Counted from the stretch's first letter, positions 23,892 to 36,504 are shown. The stretch: 64,000 bases of DNA from Hyaloscypha bicolor E (GCF_002865645.1 NW_020194515.1:372001-436000); one strand, 5' to 3'. The notes: generated by a model from the letters alone, not told the origin. A program made the numbers and translations.

Positions 23892-25714
23892 TTAGAAGTA
23901 CATTGCGTCCCCAACTTTTGAAATTACGAATTCACACCCTAAACGTGCCTGTGCTTCGTAACCCTGGAGCTGCTTCAGAATTAGCTCACCAACAGGAGGT
24001 CCATCATTGAGTTTCTCCTTCATATGGATAATGACGATCTTGAGACCTTTCAATGGCAACTCTGAGGAGCTTCGAATTGGCAGAGAATGGTCTTGGTCTA
24101 TGGTATCTTCTTCATCGACCTCCTTCAATAATTCGTTCTGTCCATCAGCCTGCATGATTTCAAAATCAATGGAGTTTCGAGTTCGCCCTGATCGTGGACT
24201 GACTTGAGGACTTAAGTCTCTGACTGCTCGAGTCGGTTTTCGACGGCTGTTGCCAAGAGCGTCCCCATTGCCCTCACGCTTCCTCTTCTTGTTCTCCTTG
24301 ACTTTCCTAACTTCATTGGCCAAGCATTTCATCTCTTCAATCATAAATCTAGGGGCGATATGGCCGTACAAGTAATCGTTGGACACAGAGTCGTCGTAAG
24401 AACACTCGATAAATACCCCTCTTAGATGGCCGGATGCGATCTTTGGCGCAGCTTCACTCCAGACATGCATGTTCCGCGGCGATAGGGAAATCGTATCTGG
24501 TTCCACATCTCCAAACATCAAAATTTCCTTGCCGGTGGCAATATCTCGAATAAAGTACGCTGAGCTGTCATAAACGCATATCCGCTCCTGAGATTCGACT
24601 CTCAGTAGTTCTCCCGGGATGAAGCCTGATCCGGAACTCGTTCGAGAGGGTGGCTGAAGCTGTGATTGCGATACGGACGTAGTACGTTGCCGTGGAGAAG
24701 CATCCAGTTGAGAACTACTTGATCCAAGCCCAAAACTTGACCCTCGATGACTGTGCCTCTCGATACAATGACCATGACTAACACCCCAAGTTTTCACACT
24801 CAGCCCGTCGCACACTTCAACGTAGCCCTTGCCCTCGCCGTCGCCAAGAGCAGGAGAGCCACCTTCCACTAATCTCATGTAAGTCACCAGTCCAGCGCCA
24901 TTGTTCTCATCCGACAGGTTTGGCCAGATGACATTATTGAAAATATGGTTCTTGAAAGCCTCAATAGTAGATGGCAATCCAGCAAGACGTTTTGGACGAG
25001 ATCCGGGCATAGCGGCAGTGTTCACCACAAATCCAGAGATATGGTCGAGGTGCGGGTGTGTCACGAGGTAAGTATCAACAAGAGTGCGTGATATGTGTGC
25101 TGCATTTGCACTGGCGGAGGAGTGAGGGATTTGAAGGCCTTCGAAGGGTCCATCAATCAAGGTGACGGCTTGCTTCTCATCGTTCCCTGATCTATCCGCT
25201 TTATGGCGTTCTAGGATCTTTGCAATGGCGGCCAGATGGACACCTGCATCAACTGCAAGCAAGCATCCTTTCTTCCAGCCGACAGCAGTGGATCGAACCA
25301 GGAATGCTGTAATGTTGTCCTCCACTGGTCCGCCTCCCGAACCCTGTACACATCTTTGTTAGCGAATTAGTCAACCTGACTTTCATCATTGAGATCTGTG
25401 CTGTCTGTCCGTCAGGAAAGAGCCATGGCTCGTTCATAATAGATCGGGGTCCACATGCGTTGCCACGTGACCTTCTCAGCCCTGTAGAGAGCCGCAACAG
25501 CGGAAACATGGAACAAAGGGATTGTCTGGCAAAAGAAAGGAAAGATGCGCAAAGCCGCATTAATCCCTCATGACGCAAGACTCCGGCACTCTCATGCGAA
25601 TACCCTCAAAGTGAGCGCTGCTGGTGAGGGAAGGTGCTGGCTTACCAAAACGATGACCTGCAACGCAAGCTGCTCTGCCTCGACTTCCACTTCATTCCCC
25701 GGTGCCCCGGCCAT
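23892..25714 (-). CDS. pde1: Class II (low-affinity) 3',5'-cyclic-nucleotide phosphodiesterase
   Basis: Two exons (25714–25646, 25343–23892) give about 506 aa. The first exon encodes MAGAPGNEVEVEAEQLALQV and ends in the strand VIVL, which joins in phase to GSGGGPVEDNITAFLVRST, the typical start of this family. The metal-binding signature HPHLDHISG lies near residues 119–127 and a second histidine-rich segment (SHGHCIERHSH) follows. Later parts (FGDVEPDTIS, IECSYDD) also fit. The enzyme hydrolyses cAMP and lowers PKA signalling in growth and development. The intron is 302 bp, far longer than its neighbours. A Lys/Arg/Ser-rich insertion near residues 370–420 (ENKKRKREGN) is typical of filamentous fungi. 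The C-terminus GCEFVISKVGDAMYF is intact. Confidence 0.9.
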
Positions 25715-26528
25715 GGCGAACTCGTCTTTAGTCTATCCGTTCTCCAAGGGTTTGTAGAGACAAAGGCGACGGCAGACGAGTTTGTGAGTCGAAGCCGTGC
25801 CTTGATGCGGCTTCCCGCACTGGTGTTACCTAAAGACAGGGAAGCTGCTGAAGATCGGGGAATTCGCACGTGACTGGCACTGGACAGGGCCTGGGAACTG
25901 TGGTGCCGCTGGTGGGAGTGGGAGTGGACGACCCGAGCTAGGTGACCAGGAAAGCTCCAAGAAAGAGGGAATATTTGTGACGTTATGTGTGTTCGTTCAT
26001 GTGGAATGTGGATGTACCAAAGGATGTAAAACATTCTCCCTCTCATTTTTCTTCTTCAGTTTGTCAAGGCAACCTCCAAAGCACCACGTTAACGGCTTAG
26101 CCTTCAATGCCTGCAATCCGAAAATTTCAATCGAGTGAGTCTCAATCTTACTAGTTTCAATCCTTGCTTCTCAAATATTCCGGAAATTCAATTCTGGGAG
26201 TCAATGGGACTATTAAATCTCCATAAATGAATGGAAGGATTTTCTCCATCAGGATATCACCTGGAGTGGTACTATCAAGATCTCGGCCACAATGCTACAA
26301 GAAATTCTCTTTATATCATTATTGGATCCACCACCACTATACACAACAGTGCCCTTTTGTCACTTCATAAAGAACTATAATGCTCCGACCCCGTCCATGC
26401 ATCGTTTGATAAAAAAGAACACCCCGCCATGAATCGAATCAAAACCATGACCACCAACGGATGGTCTATCAAAGCATCACGCTTCATCTATCCATTTGTC
26501 ATGCAGAGCTCCAACATCCCTTGTCCAA
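25715..26528. other. Intergenic region between pde1 and cps1
   Basis: The pde1 promoter (to about 26050) and cps1 3' region. AT-rich around 26090–26400. No gene seen. Confidence 0.4.
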
Positions 26529-29500
26529 TTATCGCCCTGCAAGATTCATGTGCATTATCGCATCCTGTTCCCATGAATCATCATCTTCATCACTCGATCC
26601 GTTTTGTACTCTCAAACCGCTACGAGGTTGCTGGCTTGGCAACGTCCACAGATCGCCTTCTCTTCCCTCAACTGCTGGTAGACTGATTCTGTGACTCGAA
26701 ACTGGCTTTGGCCCAACCTGAGGTGGGGAGATATCAAGAGACTCCGTCTTTGAAAATCCGGGAATCTCAAATTCGTCCGAGAAGTTGTTTTTCTCCGGGT
26801 CATAGTCGTCGCTCGGAAGCTCGAAATGATTCTTTCGAGTGTCTGTTGGGGTATCATCGCTTTTTGTGGAGGCCCCGTTCTCTTTGTTAGGTGATCCAAC
26901 GATTGAATCGTCATAATTCTGGGCCGGCATTTCGGAAATCCCAGTCGGAAGTGGGACAAAACTGTTCCGAGCTCCCACTTGCTGTCGCTCAAGCTCGCGT
27001 TCTTCCCGAATCTGTGGAGCTGATTCCACATTCCGGAGACTACTTGCCATTACGCTCCCATTTCTGATACTGGCTATACCACTACGTGGCTCCAGAGCTT
27101 CAGCAAGGTCAGCAAGACCTGAGTCGGCATCCCGAATTCCAAACTGTGCCATAGTGCGCATCTTTCGTGTGACCCAGCTAGCCAATATTTTGCCTCTTTG
27201 TTTCTCACCAAGTCTCGATCTTGGGAAGTCTCCCTTGTTGACGAACGCGACAATGTCAACAACGATTTGGTGTTCACTGAGAATTGCATTTACGATGACG
27301 GGAACGATGGAAGCAAGATACGCCTTTCTTCCTACCTCGACGAGAACTACTATGAGTCCACCAGCTTGGAAGACAGCACTACACATGTTAGTCGAGTCTT
27401 AGCGATTTAGGAGAATAACTTACCAGCCCCCTGGCACAATGCTTTTGTGGCAATGTTCAACTGAATACTCAATATCCATTGGGAAGTGACTGAGTCCGTT
27501 GATCTCAAAAGTTTCACCAATGCTACCCAAGACGAAGAGCACTTGCATGTCAACCTGCGCACCATTTGGGCCAATCGGCCGGCTAACATTGTGCAAGAAC
27601 CCAAGATCCCCGGTACGGACATACTGAACCATTGGATCACCGTCAAGTGTACGACCATCAAACCGCTCGGAGTCGAATGGATCTTTAGATCTGTAAAAGG
27701 TTTTCACGCAAGCTTCCGACTCAACCCAGATTTCACCGTACTCGCCGTCGTGGCATAGCGCTCGGCTTTCGGGGTTCACGATCGCTATCTGGGTTGACAC
27801 GGGCACCATGCCAGAATCCTGAACCAGAAGAGCCTTTGGGTCAGCTTCAGGGTCCACAGGATAGATCATCCCACGCCTCAATGCCTGCTTATCCAGCCAG
27901 AGTTCGATGGGTTCAATACACATGTATGATCGAGATGCGATCATAGGATTGAGGACGTGGGAATAAATGGTGTTAATGGCCGTACGATCGAGTCCTGTTT
28001 GGGCAAAGTGAAGTCGCACTTTCTGGAAGACGTCCACACGTGGCCGTCCCTCAGCAGAGATCATCATGTTCTTAAGCTCATGTAAGGTGAAACCTTTTCC
28101 CGGCATGATGGCCATTGCATGATCTAGCATTTGGGGCGTCGCATATGTGTCTTTGATTTTGTACCTCGATAATGTCAAGAACAACGAGATTGGGTTTTGT
28201 GCAAACTCGACTGGAGAAACGAGGTATGTGGGGGCACCAACGAATATGCCCATAAGGCATGTATGGATGAAGCCCAAACCCATGGTGCTGCGAACACAAC
28301 CCAACACTGGTCTTGAACTCGTCATCTGACAGGTTTCTTTCTGCACTTTGCACATGCCCATAATAGTGTCGTGGCCAAGTTGGACTGCTGTGCGACGCTG
28401 ATCAGGAGTCCAGTACGTCCATACTAAGACGGGATAGCCAGGTTGTACCCAGCTTGGTTGCATCGTCAGGCCGAGGTCTCTACATCCACTGTTCTGTTTT
28501 GGCGGCTTCGTTGTATTGTAAATGCTCGGCATTGTAACCTTCAATACTTGCGCTGACTGCTTTATGTGTTGCGACACCGTCTTCTGCTTCATAAGATGAT
28601 CAACATCTTGATTTACCAAGACAGCTTTGACCTTGTAATCAGCTACCATGTGGAGGAAAGCCGGGGCATCTTCATTCAAACGGTTCTGATCCAAGGGTGC
28701 CATCGGGATAGCTGTTGCTCCAAGGCAGAAGCACGCATGTACAGCATAGACGAAGTCTTCCGAATGCGTATACATGAGTATTAAGTTGTCGCCCGCTCGG
28801 ATCTTGACCTTGTTCTTGAGGTACATGGCGACCGCAGCGACTTTTGTGTCAAACTTCTTCCATGTAATACCCTTGCCTTCCTTGCCTCTGCCATCAATTG
28901 TACAGTAGGATAATTCCTCCGCTTGGCGTGCAACTCTCCATTGAAGCAAATCGACAATGCTCGAGAAATTGTTGAGAGGAGTCGACGTCCGATCATCAAT
29001 GACAACCTCTCGGCGATCGATACCCGAATACTGCTTGTCCCCAGGTGACAAAATGTCTTCTCGCGTCTGTGAGGCGATGGGTGACCAGATACCTCCAATT
29101 GGGTCCACCCCAATTGGGAGGTTTAGCACGGCTCTTTCAACGCCAAATTTGACGTGTACACAGGGCAAATTGCCGAGATCAAACTCTCGCCTACACAACA
29201 TATTACCAATTTCTCTTCGCCCATTCTTGAGAACTTTTGGCAGAGTGTCAGGGGCTGTGATCATGACGCAATATACTCTGAGATGATGCTCCTGAAGCAA
29301 AACCTCCATGCATCTTTCTGAAAGTGAGTCCAGAAGCGCTGTATCAAGTTGGCGTGGAGGGCCTCCGGATGTTACCGGGGCAGTGGAAGCCGATTTCGAC
29401 TCTAACAACACGACTGGAAGGTGTTCATCGTTGACGAAGACGTCGAAAGCTGAGCAGTCATAAATCTTCGTGACATTCTTCATGATGCTCACAATGATGT

Positions 29501-32398
29501 GTTGAACGAAAAAGTATCGATGCTCAGCAACTTCATGGCCGTGTTCAACCCATTCCACTTTCTGTCGTATCCGGTCTTCGTACAGACCAAGAACGAAAAT
29601 CTTGCCTTCGATGACTGTCCCAAGCAGACCTGTTCGTAAAAATTCAGGCTCGACCATCATTGGCGTAGGGTCACCCTGCTCGAACTTATATGGTCTCGCG
29701 TGAAATATCTGTTCGGTGTGCTTTGGCAAGGCCCAAAAGCCCCCCGAAAGGGATGGAGAATCGACCCAAATCTCACCCACAGAATGCGGCGAAGCGAGGA
29801 GACCAGTTTCGGGATCGACAACTGCCAAGGTCGCGTCTGGAATCGGAAATCCAAAAGCTCCCACTCTGACTGTCCCTGGCTCACTGCTCGCTTTCTTTCG
29901 CGCTTCTTCCCCAGTCGCGATGACCACAACCTCGTTCGTTTTCAACGATTCTCGATCTAGAAGAACCTCGCTTAGCTCTGTCCTACCTTGCTCTTGAGTG
30001 GATGTCGTAGTGCCTCCTCCGATCAAGCTGCCAAAACCAGCCCCTGGGGATTTTTCCTTCTCTTTCTCCTTCTCTTCCACTTTTCCGTCTTCCGACGCAG
30101 TGTCTGAGCCCATGTCTAACTTCAGTGGACAACCCATACGTTCTTCTCCGCCTAACCAATCACGCATACTAATAACCATACCTCCATGCTCTGGAAGACA
30201 CAACATGGGCGCAACTAACTCGCGGGCTCGAGGATTTCGCATTGGTCGGAGCCAACGATCCGCCAAAACTTCGTGAAATTCGCAGTCCACGGTCAGAGTG
30301 TCTATCAAACATAGTTTGACATGAGCAAAGTTCGGCTCCATACCTTTCTTGTAGTTTCTGGTGGTAAGTGGGTCTTGTTGATAGTTGTAAGCTGCCCGTT
30401 TGAGACCTGGATAATCTGCAAGCATCAATGTGGCTCTGTATTTGGTGGTTATGTGGGCGTAAAGTCCAGGGGTCTCAACGGCTTTGCCTTCCATCCAAAC
30501 AGTTGTGTGCCCTCCGTACACTGTCAACAGCACGCCTAGGATCATGCCAATGCCTTGCCGAGGGTCCAGGTAAGATAGCAGAATTTCAGTCCCTCCCCTT
30601 TGACTGACCATCAGTTTGCCATTCTTATCTCGAAGACCAGCATTGAACGTGTCGGCTTGACTACCGGACGGCACCGTCGAGAATATCGCACTCAGGCAGG
30701 CCATCTGATGCATGATTGTGCGATGGCTCATGACAACTCCTCGTAAATCGCCTGTCGGTGCCCTCGAAAATTCGATATAAGCAAGATCCGGCACTGTCAA
30801 CGGCGGCACATCATCCTTCTTTTTCGGGTGAAAACTTCCAAATTCGTTGGTCTTCCACCATTCTACTCCGCGAGGCCAATTAAGTTTCTGCGTAGTGATA
30901 TCTCGCTGAAATGCCTTCAAGTTGTTATCGGTAGTGAGCGCAAGATGCGCCTGCGTAGATGTGAGAATCATATTCAGCTTGGCGTAGTCTTCCAGATCAT
31001 TGATGGGAACAGCTACTACTCCAGCAATGAAGCAACCGAGCAGAGCGATAGCGAAGTCAATGATTTCCGTATCTCGGTATATCAGGGCGACCCGATCACC
31101 ACGATATAAAGAGCTCTTGTCCCTGATCACTTGAGCGACCTTTTCAGCCCTGCTTGTCAGCTTATCCCAGGTAATTGAGGAGACTTCTTTCCCCCTGCCG
31201 TCTAAAACCCAGTATGCTGGCGCCTTGGCATTATTTCGGGCCCGGTGCCTTAATACTGCTGCGATGTTATCGAATTTTGACATGGGCGTATTCTCATCTT
31301 GGGGGTCATAGACCGCAAAAGGGACATCTCGCGGTTCCAACGGCATTTGATACTCTAGTGCAGCGGGTGGAGGAAGATCGCTAGTGCTCAACATCGGTGG
31401 TGCCATCGCAGCCGTTGGAGAGAAGGCGTCGCTTGAGGAATACCGATGTGGCCCTCCACCATATGAGTTCGGTGGCCCATGGTCATAGCTTTGTTGACCA
31501 GCAAAGTCAGAGAAATAGCCCTGTTGTGACTCGCCCAACATGGTGCCGTTCCTGTCCATCATTGTTCCAGCCTGGCTCTCATAAGTATCTGCTTGTTGTT
31601 CAACGTAACCGACTTGTTGTGCCGGATTGAAAGCATAATTCGCCCCTGAGACTGAGGATGCCATTGTCATGGTGGGCTCGATCGAGTTTCCCCCAGATGC
31701 AGGAGTGCCTGGTAGAAACAGAGAGTCATGGCTGGATAAGTGTGGCCTCTGTCCCGGATTGTGAACACCGAGCCGCAGAGCTTTCGGCGGACCAGCATAG
31801 GAAAATCCTCCTCCCTGCCCTCGATTATTCCCAAAGCTGCTGTAATCGCTCGTCATTGTGTCCAAATTTGGGGAAGAACCTATTCTGGCAGGCGATTGAG
31901 GGGGTACCTCTGGTGTAGAGCCGTAATTCTCGGTCGAGTTCGCATTGAGAGCCGCGAGCGAGGCACTTCGGGACCCATCGTTGATTGGATGTGCAGTATT
32001 GTCGGGAGAGTGTATACGTAAACCTTTCAGCTCCGCTGCAACAGCAGACGAGCCTAGATATTGTGAGAGTAGGAGGGTTCGTCGTTTTTGGTATCTGCAG
32101 AGCTGAATCAGAAACAATTTCACAATTCGCAGGGAATCGACTGCGCAGGGACAGCACAGCAGACTTTCGTTAACTCTTACCCTTTCTCAGTGATGTCTCC
32201 CTCCTAATGTCAAAAGTAAGCACGAGTTCATAGGTTGGTGTCCATCCCCAACATTCCACTTGTATTAGCGCACATCCCACTCGGGCACGCGACGAAACCC
32301 AAAACACGTCTCCTGCCTTTACAAACACTGCAACTTGCCTCGAATTCAAGTTCAAGCTGTTGTAGCTTGTCTTGCAGCTCCGGGTTCCCTGTTTCCAT
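26529..32398 (-). CDS. cps1: CPS1/DIP2-type protein: DMAP1-binding domain plus two adenylate-forming domains
   Basis: Four exons (32398–32339, 32203–32181, 32094–27424, 27378–26529) give about 1867 aa, the expected CPS1 size. The first three exons rebuild an N-terminal DMAP1-binding domain (NPELQDKLQQLELEFE|EGDITEKG|YQKRRTLLLSQYL). After a Ser/Gly/Pro-rich linker come two AMP-binding (acyl-CoA ligase-like) domains, starting near residue 298 (AYWVLDGRGKEVSSITWDKL) and near residue 1070 (SYCTIDGRGKEGKGITWKKF). The C-terminus is an acidic tail. The first intron begins with GC (GCAAGT), and an in-frame TGA upstream fixes the start ATG at 32398. There is no carrier or condensation domain, so this is not a peptide synthetase. 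CPS1 was described as a virulence factor in Cochliobolus; animal DIP2 proteins are relatives. The substrate is unknown. Confidence 0.93.
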
Positions 32399-34174
32399 CT
32401 CGGCAATGCCCAAAGACGGGGAAGGGCTTCAACCGCCAGTCCCAATGCGACGAAGCTATATGAGAATCGGTAGACTTAGGGGGCCCTTAGGTACTCGAAC
32501 TCGAAAGCATGTATTCGAGTTGGCGATTTGGATCCAGATTGAAGAGAGTATCAAAACGAGCGTCAAGAAGCAGAATAGGTCATGGCCAAGGTTTAAGAGT
32601 TGCTCACGACAGCACCTTGGCTGGCTCTTCGTATTCCTGTCCGGATAAACCTGATGCTGCAGCCCAGGGCGCTTGTGCCTGTTTCGGTTTAGAGCAAACG
32701 CCACTTCCGGGAGTGAAGAACCCTTTCTTTCTTTCGTGCACACATTTGCTTCCTCAACAATCTTATTCCGAAATATCACTCAATTACAAGTCATCTATTT
32801 ATCTCGTCAATTACGCTTCCATCGACTGCAATGATCCTTCTCTATGCCCTGGAGAGCATGTCGACTCATTTGTGCCGTGCGCTGTTTCGACTTGAGAGCA
32901 GTCTAAGCCGGTGCCACTATTAGAGAGGTCTCAGATGAAGAGGCAAAGTTGAGTGTCTCGACTCCACTGAGCGCCGAGGCAAAATTCTCCAGTGCCTTTC
33001 AATTGGAAATTTGACAGTATTGCGAGTCTTTGTCTCTTTGGTCCATTCCTGAACTGACTAGTCAAAGTTAGTACGGCTGTAGCTTTGTGAGTTTATATTT
33101 AATATCTCCTGCGCTTTTGTGGTCGAAAATGATGAACCAAGACCTGTTCCTAAAAATTATGTGGACGTACCTTTGGAGACCTTCTGACTTGCGTACACAA
33201 TTTGCAATCTCATCACCACTGCTAATCATTGATATGTTTGCTAACTTCTGTACAAGTATTCAATCAGCACGCGGAGGTTCCAGACTCTGAGGTCTCGCTA
33301 ATCACTTCCTGGGGAGAAACTGTTTTCAATTCTGGCTAGCCTCACGAAATTCCCGGAAGAGAATGGCCCTCGCTGTGCTCCCCGGACATCTTGTATCAAG
33401 CTTACTCATAAGTCACAAGCGTGACCAAGACCTCGAAACTCGAATACTTGACCGGAGACTTTTGCCTTTTGCGGGAAATCCAGATTGGTGCATTTATCAA
33501 TTGCACGCAATGAAACAATGAAGTGAACCTCCCACTGAATTTGGAATAAATGGCTAGTAGCAGTGAATGCCATGTTCAAAGCAGTTGTTCCTTTGTTAGT
33601 TAGGTAAACTCGTCCTTGTCGAGGATTCTTGTCTGCCATATTTTCCTATCTGGCAAAGCCGAGTGGTCTAATTCCCAATAATTGGCATTTTGTTGGGAAA
33701 TACTCGTAACAAGATTTCCCTCAAAGTCGAAAGCCTGTTGGACATTAAGTCGCCATCAGTATGGGCAAAGCAGCGAATCTGAAGCCTGAATTCGTAGCTA
33801 TATCAGGGGACAATGGAATTGCTCTCCAATTTTGTCGTCTTTATTCGAATTAGCATCTCAATTTCGTTGTCTATGAACTTATTTTTGGATTCCTTTGACC
33901 AATTTGACCCTCTGCCTTGTTCTAAGCTGTCGAGTCTAAGAAAGATCGAAGCCACACTGCCAATCGAGTTTCCTATATGAACATCATAATCCCCATTGTA
34001 TTCATCCTTTTTCATTCATTTACTTTTTCCCGCGGCTCTCTTCTCACTATCTGAAACAGCAACTCTCATTCTTATATCACGACTGGATCGTGTCATTTAC
34101 GTCATTTACTACTTCTTCTCGTCACTGACTCTACTCTCTTCTAGACAGCTGTGCTGCTAGATTGCATAGCCATT
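32399..34174. other. Divergent intergenic region
   Basis: About 1.8 kb between the divergent cps1 and the unrecognised basic-protein gene, so it probably holds both promoters. Pyrimidine-rich sequence at 34020–34145 directly precedes the plus-strand ATG, and a CTTCTAG at about 34137 could be the acceptor of a leader intron. No gene seen. Confidence 0.45.
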
Positions 34175-36076
34175 ATGGACAAGTTTAACGAATCCTTTTT
34201 TGAAGACACCACGGATCTCCCAAGCTCTGACAATGACAACTACCCTCCTGTGGTCCCTTCTTTAGTCGAGGAGACCGCAAATTTCGACGACTTCGACTTT
34301 CGCATTTACCAGGACGGACCGCTGCATGATGGCATTGTGCCACCATCCATATATCCTGAGGAAGAGCTGATGGATAGAAACTTTCAACCGAAGATTGGAT
34401 ACCATGATGATTATAACGGTGAGTCGAGCGGATTATACGTCAATCCTGCCGATATCACATCATCCTCGGGCTTCGATCAAGGTCATTTCGATCTTCGGGA
34501 TGACTACAATGGCGGAACCAACACCAACCCTACCGTTATGTATTCACCCTCGGGCGTCAGTCAACGTCAAGGTCGGGGTCAGCCTGTTACGGTTACCCCA
34601 ATCGACCCTGCTCTCCTTGGGCTGGACCCCGCGCAAGAACGCCAGTACCTCAATGACATCCTCAACCACTTCAGCAGCCCAGTCACCCCTCTCCGAGTCA
34701 TAGACAGAGTCAACTTTCCCTTTGAACAACAACTTCAATCGGCACTTGAAGAACAATTGCAACGCGAGAAACAGCAAGACTTTGTCGCTGCACTTCAAAA
34801 TGGCATGGCATCGCCTGCTCCAGCACCATCACTTTCTCCAAGACGGATTGCTCGCGTGAAGAAAGCAGGCAACAAACGCCCAGACAACATCAGAAACTTC
34901 AACCCAGCAGAGTTCTATGAACCTCTTCAGTGTCGACCTGCTTCTTGGGGCTCCATCAACTCTGTCACTGGCGACCAACTGTTCCAGTACACCGAACATG
35001 GCGAGCTCAACCCGCTTTACTCTTTCACGGTGGGCCAGATCGTCGAGTATATCGGGAAGCACCCTCTCCACAACCACCGCGATCCCAAGAAATCTGGACT
35101 CAAGCTTTGGGTCCAAACTGTTCCCGCCGACAGCGGACGCCGCTATCCCGATAAGATGTCCGACAAATGTCGCTTTACCGACTGCCCTGACCATTTGCGC
35201 ACTATCCGTAAGGGTGAATTCCGTATATGCTTCGAGGAGCACTCTACCAAGCGAAAGACAGATCCCTTCCACAATGCGGGATACGTCCACCTCTACTGCA
35301 TTGAAAAGTTTCTCGACTTTCCTCAACTCTGCAAGGAGTTCAACGTTCTCCCAGATACGCGTGTTTTCCGCGAAAGGAAGAACAGGATGGCTATCACACG
35401 CGACCATGAGAGCATGGCAGGAATAGTGCGAGATTTCATCGGATACTCTAAACCTTGGCAACAGTTCACACCCGCCCGACCAGAGGAAGTCTATGGACAA
35501 CGGCCGGCGGAATACTACCAGTACACTCTGAGCTCCGCCCTCACTCACGAGCACCTGGAGAAGCAACCAAAGCATCTCCAGAAAATCCGAGAGATGCGAG
35601 AAGGCAATAGTATTGACATCCACAAGAATAATCTCGACAAGCGCGTTGACAACGCCAAGAGACTCAAGGAGAACAAAATGCTGGGCCTGGTTGCACCTAA
35701 GCCAAAGGTGCAGAAAAGAAAGGCCGAGGTAGAGAACGACGACAACATCATTGCCTCCAGCCCCTGCCCTAAGAGACAAAGAAAGGAGAGCGCTGGCTCA
35801 TCTTCAAGCCCCAAGAGCCGAAGAAAACAGAACATAATCACGAGTCGGGTCACTAAGAAACGCAGAACTAGAAGCACAGCCTCGAATCCTAGCCCCAAGA
35901 AGATCAACCATGAGGACGCTGACTTCGTACCCCTCAGCCCAAAGAAGCGCAAGCAATCGGAGTCTGACTCGGTTCCGGAGCCCGAGCCAAAGAGACGAAG
36001 AAGTCCCAGAAGCCCCAAAACGTCCACGAGCATCAGCTGGACTGATAATTTCCACCTTCCTGGGCTGCCCTTCTGA
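34175..36076 (+). CDS. Unrecognised basic protein with Cys/His cluster and SPKK-type tail
   Basis: One exon, 633 aa. The start ATG at 34175 (MDKFNESFFEDTTDLPSSDN) is the first ATG in frame. I cannot name the family. The N-terminus is acidic and contains a degenerate repeat (HDDYNGESSGLY and RDDYNGGTNTNP). A Gln-rich coiled segment lies near residues 180–210. The central globular region, about residues 250–430, has spaced Cys and His residues that could bind zinc (DKCRFTDCPDH, FRICFEEHS, PFHNAGYVHLYCIEKF, QLCKEF). The C-terminal 110 residues are strongly basic with repeated Ser-Pro-Lys/Arg units (SPKSRRK, PSPKK, SPKKRK, RSPRSPK) and several nuclear-localisation-like stretches, suggesting DNA or chromatin binding. 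Function is unknown; nuclear location is inference. Confidence 0.75.
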   Translation: MDKFNESFFEDTTDLPSSDNDNYPPVVPSLVEETANFDDFDFRIYQDGPLHDGIVPPSIYPEEELMDRNFQPKIGYHDDYNGESSGLYVNPADITSSSGFDQGHFDLRDDYNGGTNTNPTVMYSPSGVSQRQGRGQPVTVTPIDPALLGLDPAQERQYLNDILNHFSSPVTPLRVIDRVNFPFEQQLQSALEEQLQREKQQDFVAALQNGMASPAPAPSLSPRRIARVKKAGNKRPDNIRNFNPAEFYEPLQCRPASWGSINSVTGDQLFQYTEHGELNPLYSFTVGQIVEYIGKHPLHNHRDPKKSGLKLWVQTVPADSGRRYPDKMSDKCRFTDCPDHLRTIRKGEFRICFEEHSTKRKTDPFHNAGYVHLYCIEKFLDFPQLCKEFNVLPDTRVFRERKNRMAITRDHESMAGIVRDFIGYSKPWQQFTPARPEEVYGQRPAEYYQYTLSSALTHEHLEKQPKHLQKIREMREGNSIDIHKNNLDKRVDNAKRLKENKMLGLVAPKPKVQKRKAEVENDDNIIASSPCPKRQRKESAGSSSSPKSRRKQNIITSRVTKKRRTRSTASNPSPKKINHEDADFVPLSPKKRKQSESDSVPEPEPKRRRSPRSPKTSTSISWTDNFHLPGLPF

Positions 36077-36504
36077 GCGTGCTCAAGTTGGAAATGAAAG
36101 ACATTTTTTATTGCACTTAGCGTTGCATAGCATATAGTCCCTTTCTACTCTTAATATACATTATTGTTCCATGATAAGAAAACTCCCTTTTGTACGTCTT
36201 GTGAATTTGTGACGTGGAATCTGAGAGTCCAAGAAGGGACCTGGCTGTATCAATCCAGATATGGAGTCACATCAAATCAAACCTCGTGGCAACAACACCA
36301 AAAAATTCCAGCTAATCTGTTCAAAAATTAAGAGGAAAATTGGGTTGAGTTTGAGGGAAGGTTCAGATGAAAGTCACGCGAGTTCTCTCTGTTGGAGCTC
36401 GTTTGTAATTAAGTCAAACATTGAGCTTCTTGTCGTTTGTCTCTAAGCTATGCTTTTCTTTTAGAAGGTGTGTCTCATAGTCCTCATCGCCACGTGAGTC
36501 CTCC
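36077..36504. other. Convergent 3' intergenic region
   Basis: This 428-bp stretch between converging genes is AT-rich at 36100–36180 and 36260–36440. It probably holds both 3' ends; no gene seen. Confidence 0.4.

Noticed and set aside
26529..32398. Reading cps1 as a nonribosomal peptide synthetase cluster
   Set aside because: No carrier or condensation domains and no transporter, P450 or other tailoring genes nearby.
33658..33671. GCCGAGTGGTCTAA, resembling the D-arm of a tRNA-Ser or tRNA-Leu
   Set aside because: No matching acceptor stem, anticodon stem or GGTTCAAATCC-type T-arm follows within 100 bases.
34829..35779. 316-codon antisense open frame
   Set aside because: It lies fully opposite the 633-aa gene, has low-complexity Leu/Val content typical of antisense reading and no domain.
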